A stretch of DNA of 64,000 nt, taken from Candidatus Omnitrophota bacterium. GTDB lineage: Bacteria > Omnitrophota > Gorgyraeia > 2-02-FULL-51-18. The notes beneath the pieces were generated by a model. That model did not search any database. It saw only the letters and a list, made by a program, of their open reading frames with translations, and was not told the origin of the DNA. The translations under genes were made by a program, and so were the position numbers. This document shows positions 57,919-64,000 of the stretch, piece by piece; positions within the stretch are counted from its first letter, which is position 1, and each line of letters starts with the position of its first letter. The stretch is taken from the NCBI GenBank assembly GCA_022072175.1, contig JAJVIE010000003.1, positions 1,198,483 through 1,262,482 on the forward strand. Reading direction: 5' to 3'.

Positions 57919-60900
57919 GGTGCGGTCTTCTTCGGGGTTACGCGTCCGCCGGCGTCCCGGATCTCATCGAGGATACGGTCGTATTCGGGCGTGCCGCGCG
58001 CCTTGTTCAGACGCTCCCGGATATCGCGCATACTGCCGCCACGGAAGGTCGACAAACGCTCCATGCCGAGCTCGAGGTCCTTCTCGTAGTCGCGTCCGTA
58101 CTGATATTCGTCGACGAGGCCTTCCTGGAGGTTCTTGCGCGCCTCGAGCCCGCGGGCGGTGCTGGGCGGGCCGGATGGCAGGCTGTCGACACCCATGAGC
58201 GCGTCGAGTTCCTTGACCGTCGACTCATCGAACGCCTTGCCGTTGAGGTCGCGCGCGGCGCGGAGGTTCTTGTTGAAACTCGCTTCGGCCATGAAGGCCC
58301 GCACCTCGTTGTACTCGCCCTTGTACGCGCTCCCCTCGACTGGCTTACCCTGCGCCGAAGCGTACTTCTGAGGACCCTTCCAGGAGTGCGCGTACTCGTG
58401 CACGAGGGCACTCGCCATCTTGTCGGGTGACTCCAGACCCCGGCCCCGACCCATCGGGTTGAGGATCACCGAGCCGTTGCCCGGAGCGACGCCTACCGCG
58501 TCCAGACCCGGTTCATACTCATACTTGATCTTGCCGCTATTGAGGTCCTGCTGGACGCGCTTGGCCCATTTGTCGCCCATCGCCGCCGCTTCGTCGATGG
58601 CCTCGCGGACCTGACGGTCGAACGCCTCCCGCTCGGCTTTGGGTACTTTCTTCCACGCGGAGCGCGCCTGGACGAAATCCGGCCTGCGGTAATTGGAGGG
58701 GATCGGTTGTGACGGAAAGTCGTCCAGGACAGCCGGCCTCTCGGCGGTGCGCACGCGCGGGTTCTTGGCGTAGTCCTCGAGCGTCTCGAGCGGCATCGTG
58801 CGATCCGCGTATTTGCGTTCACCGGCGGCCGTCACGTCCGCGACGGCATCGTCCGCCCAGGTGTCGGCCAGGCTCTTGCCCTCGCTTCCCTTGAGCGCCC
58901 CAGGGATATCGCTGACGTTGGTCGAGGCGATCTCCGCGGCCTTGGTGGCGGCCGTCTTGACGGTCTCCACGCCCTTCTCGCCGAGCACACGCGTGCCGGC
59001 CGACTCGGCCGCGGTGGCCGCGGCCTTGCCGACGTCCGCGGTGAGGGCCTTCTCCACGGCCAGCGCGGCCTGCTCGCCGCTGACCTTGCCGGCCGTCGTG
59101 GTGGCGGCTTTGGTGACGCCTTCACCGGCGAGCTTGACCAGCCCGGTCTCCGTCGTCTTGACCACGACGGCTTCGGCGGTCTCCTTGGCCAGGAACCGTG
59201 TCGCCGTGGCCGTGACCGCCTTGGTCCCGGCGGTCGCAAGCTTGGCGCCCGTCACGGTCGTCGCGACGTCCAGACCGTAACCGGCCGCGGTCAGCATCGC
59301 ATTGTCCTTGAGCATCCCGCGCGCTCCGGCCTCCTGCAGGTCCGCCATGTCCAGCATCTCGTAGAGGACCTCTTTTTCCTCCGCGGTGGTGCGCGGATCC
59401 TCGAGCAGACGCGCGATCTCGGCCTGCTTGGCCGCGGCGTACGCCAGCTCACGGTCGGCCATGCGCGTGGTCCTCTTGGTCTGCTCCTGCATCTCGGCGC
59501 CGATGGAAAGCCACTTGGCCTTTCCGGTCACCTCCTCCTTGAGCTCCTGCAGACCCTCCGTCGCCTGCATTTCGTTGTCCGCGATACTGCGCGCGGTGCT
59601 TCCGACACGTTGGGTGATGCGGTCCCGGACCGCCTGCCGACGCTCGGCGGCGGCCTGCTCCTCGGGGGTCATGTCGTACAGGTCCACGGACGCATCGTGA
59701 AGCGTATCGGCCTCGATCTTGAGGCGCTCGGCTTCCCGGGTATCGCCGCGGGAGACCGCCTCATAGATCTTACGGTCGTACTCGCGCATCTTCTCGTCCA
59801 CTTCACGGCGCTTGGTCCATAGCTCTTCTCGGCGGGCGCGTTCGGCCTGTGCGGCCTTGGCCTCCTCGGCCTCACGCTCGATGGCCGCCAGCTTCTCCTC
59901 GGTGCGGCGGCGGAGGTCTTCCTCGAAGACCTCCTGCTTCATCTCGGCGATGCGGCGCTCCTCCTCCTGCTCCTGGCGGAGCAGTTCGGCGCGGATGGAC
60001 TCCTTGATCTGGGCCTCGCTGTTGGCGTACTGGGTCTTGACCGATTGCGGCAGGTCCTCCCATTCGCCCATCTTGCCGCCGAGCTCGTTCTCGAAGTACG
60101 CCTGACCGGGCTCGCGCGGGACCTTGCGCTCCTCGGTGTCGTACACGAGCTTTCCACCCTCTTCGTAGATCCCGAAGGTCTTGTTGCCCTGAGCGTCGGT
60201 GCGCTCGACGGTATAACCGCCGTCCTTGCGCGGCTTGCGCTCGGAAGTCACGCCGAACTCGTCCTCGACGGTCACGACACCGTCCTTGCCCGTGCGGGTG
60301 GTGCGCAGCACGTTGCCGGAGTCGTCCTTGCGGACCGTTTCCACCGTACCGTCCTTGCGCGTGGTCTTCTCCACGATCTGCCCGTCCGCGCTCCTGGAGC
60401 GGACGGTCTCCGAACCGTCCTTGGCACGGATGGTCTCGACCTGGCGGTCCTCGCGGTCCCACTGTGTGGTCCGCACGGTCCCGTCCTTCTCGCGGACGAT
60501 CTCGGTCTGGTTGCCGCGATTGTCGGTGACGACCGTGTGCTGCTGACCGTCCTTGTCCTTCCAGGTCCGGGACTCGGAGACGGTACGCGTGCCGTCGGGA
60601 TTGCCGCGCACGGTGGTCGTCACACCCGTTTTGGGGTCCGTCGTGCTGACGAAGGGCTGTCCCTGTCCGGGCGCCGGCTCGTTGGATTCCGAGACGACGT
60701 TACCTTGCTTGTCCTTGGTGACGACCGAGCGTGAGCCGTCGGAGTTGAGCGTAGAGGTCGTGGTCTGTCCTGTCTTGGGATCATAGGCGCTGGCCGAGGC
60801 CCCACCCTTGCCGGGAGCCGGCAAGGTCTCCTGCGCGAGGATGTTGCCGTCCTTATCGGTCTTGGTGACGGTCCGCGACCCGTCGGCGTTCTTCACGGAC

Positions 60901-61505
60901 GTCATCGTGGTGCCCGTCTCGGGATCGTACATGCTGGCGGACGCGCGGGGAGCCTCCTCGTACTTCTCGCCCACGAGGAACCCGTCCGAGTTGGTCGTGA
61001 GGATGCTCTTGGAGCCGTCCTTGTGATAAGCGGTCGTGGTGGTGTTGCCCGTCTCGGGATCGAGCTCCTTCACCGCATCCGGCGTATCGGAGCCCGGAGG
61101 GAAGAACTCCTCCTTGAGCACACGCCCGTCCTTGTCCTTCTGCGTCACGATCCGGGACCCGTCCGGCTTCTCGACGACGGTCGTCGAGATCCCGGTCTCG
61201 GGATCGGTGGTCGTGCGGCCTTCGGAAACCGGGGACGGCTCCGGCGCCACGCGGGACTCGGGTGCCGCCGGCTCATCGGCGGGACCGAACTCGGGACCTT
61301 CGGGTACGGACGGCGCGGGGGCCGGCGGAGGAGCCGGCGGCTGCTGGGACGACGTCGAAGAGTTGCCGGATCCACCCGAACCGGAACCGCCCATCTGCTC
61401 GGTGATGTCGTCCAGAGCGCTGACCAGACTGGCGTGAGCTGTAGGCGCTACGGTAAGGCTCGTCGCCAGGACCAGGACCAACGACAGCGGGCTACGGATC
61501 GGCAT
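57915..61505 (-). CDS. large secreted repeat protein with C-terminal HExxH metallopeptidase-like domain
   Basis: This 1196-residue protein has a signal peptide (residues 1-25) and a Ser/Gly/Pro linker (26-95), then five repeats of about 46 residues built on DPETG...DGSRxV...DKxGN. A run of shorter RHS/YD-like units (KDGTVETVRKDDSGNVLRT type) extends to about 460, followed by a Glu/Arg-rich coiled coil (about 490-640) and an Ala/Thr-rich hydrophobic region (about 740-880). The C-terminal domain has HEYAH (1036-1040) and NEVRAF (Glu about 1067), a gluzincin-like zinc site. The layout resembles polymorphic toxins; no named family is claimed. The AlkD-like gene overlaps its stop. Confidence 0.75.
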   Translation of the reverse strand: MPIRSPLSLVLVLATSLTVAPTAHASLVSALDDITEQMGGSGSGGSGNSSTSSQQPPAPPPAPAPSVPEGPEFGPADEPAAPESRVAPEPSPVSEGRTTTDPETGISTTVVEKPDGSRIVTQKDKDGRVLKEEFFPPGSDTPDAVKELDPETGNTTTTAYHKDGSKSILTTNSDGFLVGEKYEEAPRASASMYDPETGTTMTSVKNADGSRTVTKTDKDGNILAQETLPAPGKGGASASAYDPKTGQTTTSTLNSDGSRSVVTKDKQGNVVSESNEPAPGQGQPFVSTTDPKTGVTTTVRGNPDGTRTVSESRTWKDKDGQQHTVVTDNRGNQTEIVREKDGTVRTTQWDREDRQVETIRAKDGSETVRSRSADGQIVEKTTRKDGTVETVRKDDSGNVLRTTRTGKDGVVTVEDEFGVTSERKPRKDGGYTVERTDAQGNKTFGIYEEGGKLVYDTEERKVPREPGQAYFENELGGKMGEWEDLPQSVKTQYANSEAQIKESIRAELLRQEQEEERRIAEMKQEVFEEDLRRRTEEKLAAIEREAEEAKAAQAERARREELWTKRREVDEKMREYDRKIYEAVSRGDTREAERLKIEADTLHDASVDLYDMTPEEQAAAERRQAVRDRITQRVGSTARSIADNEMQATEGLQELKEEVTGKAKWLSIGAEMQEQTKRTTRMADRELAYAAAKQAEIARLLEDPRTTAEEKEVLYEMLDMADLQEAGARGMLKDNAMLTAAGYGLDVATTVTGAKLATAGTKAVTATATRFLAKETAEAVVVKTTETGLVKLAGEGVTKAATTTAGKVSGEQAALAVEKALTADVGKAAATAAESAGTRVLGEKGVETVKTAATKAAEIASTNVSDIPGALKGSEGKSLADTWADDAVADVTAAGERKYADRTMPLETLEDYAKNPRVRTAERPAVLDDFPSQPIPSNYRRPDFVQARSAWKKVPKAEREAFDRQVREAIDEAAAMGDKWAKRVQQDLNSGKIKYEYEPGLDAVGVAPGNGSVILNPMGRGRGLESPDKMASALVHEYAHSWKGPQKYASAQGKPVEGSAYKGEYNEVRAFMAEASFNKNLRAARDLNGKAFDESTVKELDALMGVDSLPSGPPSTARGLEARKNLQEGLVDEYQYGRDYEKDLELGMERLSTFRGGSMRDIRERLNKARGTPEYDRILDEIRDAGGRVTPKKTAP

Positions 61506-61575
61506 GTTTTTTCCCTCGGGGTGGACGTGGGATATCGTAGTATGTTAGGGTACAAATTGCAACGAACGGAGCTTT

Positions 61576-62343
61576 ATGCCCAGACCGAAGTTCTCCAGGA
61601 ACGCACTTCTGCTCCTCTGTATCCTGGCGGCCCCATCCCCCGCCTCTTCCGCGGCCCAGACCCCGCCGGACGGTCTCACCAAGACCTACTACGACAACGG
61701 CAGGGTCAAAGAAGAGAAGAACTATAAGAACGGGAAGCTCGACGGACCGTACAAAGCCTACTACGAGAACGGCCAGGTCCGGCAGGAGGTCCCTTACTCC
61801 GCCGGCAAGATCTCAGGTCTGGCCCGCAAATACCATGCCAACGGCAAGCTCGATACGGAAGCTTCTTATAAGGAAGGGGTCAAGCACGGCCCCCACAAGA
61901 GCTACGATGAGGCCGGCAACCTGGTCCGTGATGAGAACCACAAGATGGGCAAACTCGACGGGACCGCGATCTACTACGACGGCAAGACCGGTAACGTCAT
62001 GGGTGAGGTCGTCTACCGGGACGGTGAACGCCACGGCCGCGAGCGATTCTACACACCCGCCGGACAGATGCTCTGGGAGAACCATTTCATCGACGGCAAG
62101 AAGAACGGCGCCTGCCGCACGTTCAGCATCCGCAACGGCTGGCCCACGATGACGGAGAACTACAAGGACGACCGGCGTCACGGTCAGGTGGTGTACTTCG
62201 ATGAGTACGCTCCGGTCCCGGAGCGTATCTCGCGGATCGAGCGTTACACGGACGGACAGCTCGACGGTCAGACCGTCAACTACGACGGGTCCGGACGCGT
62301 GACCGGCACGGAGAACTACCGCGCCGGCCAGCGTATCGGCTGA
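61576..62343 (+). CDS. secreted MORN_2/YwqK-type repeat protein
   Basis: This 255-residue exported protein has a signal peptide (about 1-26) and about nine repeats of the form YYxNGxxxxExxYKxGKxxG (TYYDNGRVKEEKNYKNGKL, then YYENGQVRQEVPYSAGKI and so on). This MORN_2 variant is found in YwqK-like proteins, some of which are annotated as antitoxins of polymorphic toxins. It starts 70 bases from the divergent 1196-residue protein. GGAG precedes the ATG, and TACAAA at 61551-61556 may be its -10. Confidence 0.82.
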   Translation: MPRPKFSRNALLLLCILAAPSPASSAAQTPPDGLTKTYYDNGRVKEEKNYKNGKLDGPYKAYYENGQVRQEVPYSAGKISGLARKYHANGKLDTEASYKEGVKHGPHKSYDEAGNLVRDENHKMGKLDGTAIYYDGKTGNVMGEVVYRDGERHGRERFYTPAGQMLWENHFIDGKKNGACRTFSIRNGWPTMTENYKDDRRHGQVVYFDEYAPVPERISRIERYTDGQLDGQTVNYDGSGRVTGTENYRAGQRIG

Positions 62344-62349
62344 ACCCGC

Positions 62350-63051
62350 TCAAGACCAGAACTCTTCCTCCGACACCAGGTTGCCCGCGGTGTCATAGTG
62401 CCTGACGATCTTCTTGGAGACCGGCTGGCTCGTCCTCCCATAGCCGCCCGTCATCACGGTCGGAACATAAGCGGTCGCTTGCGTCGCTCCTGAAGGTTCG
62501 GTCAAGAGCGTCATGAGCGCTCCCCCCACGATCTGAGTGCCCGCGCCGACCAGAGCTCCGGTGCCGGCCTTGCCACCCGACAGTTCGGCGGACAACGCGC
62601 CGACCCCCGCGCCCAACAGACCCTGCTTCAGGACCTGCTGGCTGGACGTGCGTGCGCTCGATACAGGCGCCGAGTAGACCGCGGGTTGCTGTACGACGAC
62701 CGGGTGGGGCTCGTAGGCCGTTACCGGGACCGTATAGGATGGCGCGGCAACCTGCGTGTACACCGGCCGCGCATAAGCGGTCGTGCGATCGTAGCCGGAA
62801 GACGAGGGCTCCGTTAACAGCGTCATCAAGGCCCCGCCGATGATCTGACTGCCGGCTCCGATGAGAGCGCCTGTACCGGCTTTGCCGCCCGAACCCTCCG
62901 CGGACAGCGCACCGACACCGGCGCCCAACAGACCCTGCAGGATCGTTTGGCGCGGACTGCCGTCATAAGCCTGCGCCGGTACCGCGCTCAGGACCATCAC
63001 CGCCGCGACCAGCCCCACCGCTACCCCACCTTTGAGACTCGCGATCTTCAT
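62350..63051 (-). CDS. exported protein with two glycine-zipper domains
   Basis: This 233-residue protein has a signal peptide (1-28), two nearly identical glycine-zipper segments (residues 39-83 and 143-187, core QGLLGAGVGALSAE and KAGTGAL) joined by a Pro/Val/Tyr-rich linker, and a C-terminal tail VRHYDTAGNLVSEEEFW. Glycine zippers pack helices in membranes and occur in outer-membrane-associated proteins. Function unknown. AAGGAGAGGG precedes ATG 63051. Confidence 0.8.
   Translation of the reverse strand: MKIASLKGGVAVGLVAAVMVLSAVPAQAYDGSPRQTILQGLLGAGVGALSAEGSGGKAGTGALIGAGSQIIGGALMTLLTEPSSSGYDRTTAYARPVYTQVAAPSYTVPVTAYEPHPVVVQQPAVYSAPVSSARTSSQQVLKQGLLGAGVGALSAELSGGKAGTGALVGAGTQIVGGALMTLLTEPSGATQATAYVPTVMTGGYGRTSQPVSKKIVRHYDTAGNLVSEEEFWS
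62491..62625 (-). repeat. glycine-zipper coding repeat, copy 2
   Basis: This encodes residues 143-187 of the glycine-zipper protein and pairs with 62803-62937. The protein copies differ at only four or five positions, whereas many third codon positions differ, so the duplication is not recent. Confidence 0.85.
62803..62937 (-). repeat. glycine-zipper coding repeat, copy 1
   Basis: This encodes residues 39-83 of the same protein. The copies are 104 residues apart. Confidence 0.85.
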
Positions 63052-63072
63052 CGGACCCTCTCCTTGTTGGTC

Positions 63073-63096
63073 GGCGGGGATGACCCATCCCCCGCC
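63073..63096 (-). other. hairpin in the 5' leader of the glycine-zipper gene
   Basis: GGCGGGGAT and ATCCCCCGCC can pair with one bulged base around a short loop, 22 bases before the start codon and just before the ribosome site. No T-run follows, so it is not a simple terminator. An AT-rich, promoter-like stretch (63140-63170, TTATATAG) lies upstream. Confidence 0.4.
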
Positions 63097-63170
63097 TCAT
63101 CCGTATTAGACGCACGGAGGGTCCGAAGGTTTAGTCTATATAACTTATTTATTTCGAGTAGTTTATGGCT

Positions 63171-63401
63171 TTATGGACTTTTGGTGCGCGCGGCTAGGAC
63201 GACCGCGGCTATCCAGAGGAGGATGACCACCCAGAGGGTTCGAATGGGCGTGTCAGCGATGCGGGTCTGCCCGATCCCCCGCTCACCGAACACGGAGAAC
63301 GTCGCGTCGACGTACAAGAGCGCCAGACCCGTGCCGGTCAACACGGCCGGCAGGGCCCAGCGCTTGAGCTTGGCTCTAGTGTCCGCAGCAGCCGCCCTCA
63401 C
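63171..63401 (-). CDS. small two-helix membrane protein
   Basis: This protein has about 76 residues from GTG 63401, with two membrane helices (WALPAVLTGTGLALLYV and IRTLWVVILLWIAAVVLAA) joined by a polar loop (FGERGIGQTRIADTP). No family is recognised. It overlaps the DUF378 gene by 26 bases; the start is uncertain because no strong ribosome site is seen. Confidence 0.55.
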   Translation of the reverse strand: MRAAAADTRAKLKRWALPAVLTGTGLALLYVDATFSVFGERGIGQTRIADTPIRTLWVVILLWIAAVVLAARTKSP

Positions 63402-63663
63402 CCTTGCCGTGCTTGTGCTCCGCGGGAGCGGGAGCATCGCACTTCTTGGCACAGGGGCAGGTGATGAAGCACGACAGGAGCTTGAGAACACCCGCGACAC
63501 CGATGACGATATAGACGACCTTCTCAGCGGTACTACCCGCTCCCAAGAGAGAGCCGACGAGATTGTAGTTGATCGCTCCGACCAACCCCCAGTTGACGGC
63601 TCCGAGAACGACCAGAAGACCCGCCACCTTGCACACCGGACAACAACAGGGACTTTTCTTCAT
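63376..63663 (-). CDS. DUF378 family membrane protein with Cys-rich ends
   Basis: This 95-residue protein has the DUF378 signature GAVNWGLVGAINYNLVGSLLG and two membrane helices. The N-terminus (SPCCCPVCK) and C-terminus (CPCAKKCDAP and GGCCGH) are Cys-rich and could bind metal. AAGGAGG precedes ATG 63663. Function unknown. Confidence 0.85.
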   Translation of the reverse strand: MKKSPCCCPVCKVAGLLVVLGAVNWGLVGAINYNLVGSLLGAGSTAEKVVYIVIGVAGVLKLLSCFITCPCAKKCDAPAPAEHKHGKGEGGCCGH

Positions 63664-63697
63664 CGCTTTTCCTCCTTGGGTGTAACGTGCCGACGGA

Positions 63698-64000
63698 TCA
63701 GCTCTGGAGACCCAGCATCCCGCCGACCTTGTCGGTGCGCCGACGGTGGGAACAATAACCGAGAGGGTTCTTCTCGAGATAACGCTGATGGTAGTCTTCG
63801 GCGGGCCAGAACCGTGGCGCGGGCAAGACCTCGGTGACGATGGGATCCTCATAGAGGCCGGACTTGCCGAGGGTCTCGATGGCCTCGTGCGCGGCCGTCT
63901 CTTGCTCGGCGTCCGTCGTGAAGATCACCGAACGGTACTGCGGCCCGATGTCCGGACCCTGCTGGTCCGGGGTGGTTGGATCATGCCACTCGAAGAACGT
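63698..64000 (-). CDS. msrA: peptide methionine sulfoxide reductase MsrA, C-terminal part (cut by window edge)
   Basis: The 100 visible residues are the C-terminal half of Msr[49 protein letters not shown] and a tail ending MLGLQS. The catalytic Cys (GCFWG) lies beyond the right edge. MsrA reduces methionine-S-sulfoxide. The gene stops 35 bases before the DUF378 gene starts. Confidence 0.95.
   Translation of the reverse strand, partial: TFFEWHDPTTPDQQGPDIGPQYRSVIFTTDAEQETAAHEAIETLGKSGLYEDPIVTEVLPAPRFWPAEDYHQRYLEKNPLGYCSHRRRTDKVGGMLGLQS

Noticed and set aside
1-64000. CRISPR arrays, insertion sequences, prophage genes, tRNA or rRNA genes
   Set aside because: No regularly spaced direct repeats, transposase or integrase, phage genes or tRNA-like cloverleaf were noticed; short tRNAs could still be missed by eye.

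Overview
This is a GC-rich stretch of a diderm, anaerobic or facultative respiratory bacterium. The supporting features are a TolC-type outer-membrane efflux system, many lipoproteins, multihaem cytochromes and system II (ResB/CcsA) cytochrome c assembly. No rRNA or tRNA gene is visible, and no single gene fixes the phylum. An uncultivated Elusimicrobiota-like or deltaproteobacteria-like lineage would fit, but this is only an impression. Gene order is compact, with many ATGA and TGATG stop/start overlaps.

Positions 1-18106 form one large minus-strand nitrate-respiration block. A CRP/FNR-type regulator at 18107 diverges from narC-narG-narH-narJ-narI(Rieske)-cytochrome b-cytochrome c-narK1-narK2. 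A short GC-rich leader that looks like a molybdenum-cofactor riboswitch with a terminator follows, and then moaA-moaCB-tauE-moeA-moaD-moaE-hemerythrin-mobA. Transport, reduction, electron input and cofactor synthesis are therefore all encoded together. NarI is fused to a Rieske protein and is followed by a cytochrome b, which suggests a bc-complex-like quinol module built into the nitrate reductase.

Positions 18107-30417 hold the regulator, a BaiN/YhiN flavoprotein, a CusCBA-type heavy-metal efflux operon with a Cys-rich secreted protein, cysK with a palindromic promoter site, an FmdB-like zinc ribbon, truD and lipoproteins. Positions 30489-34657 hold nrfA-nrfH (nitrite to ammonium), an unknown membrane-anchored protein, the PPDK regulatory protein and an NAD kinase. 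With Nar upstream, the window encodes complete dissimilatory nitrate reduction to ammonium.

Positions 34671-47710 carry a secreted four-PKD protein, MscS, small membrane proteins, an MFS transporter, PPK2, a GH16 lipoprotein, a GGDEF cyclase, the resB-ccsA cytochrome c maturation genes and a Spy/CpxP-like Cys-rich protein. Positions 47725-48153 contain no convincing gene but fold into a long, multi-branched RNA-like structure. This is the most unusual object in the window.

Positions 48172-64000 hold a chlorite-dismutase-family protein, a Kef-type antiporter, an SGNH hydrolase, a glycosyltransferase, an RluA-type pseudouridine synthase, an ABC-F ATPase, a SpoIIE-type phosphatase, an AlkD-type protein that seems to start at CTG, a 1196-residue secreted repeat/HExxH protein facing a MORN-repeat protein, a duplicated glycine-zipper protein, a DUF378 protein and the C-terminal part of MsrA.
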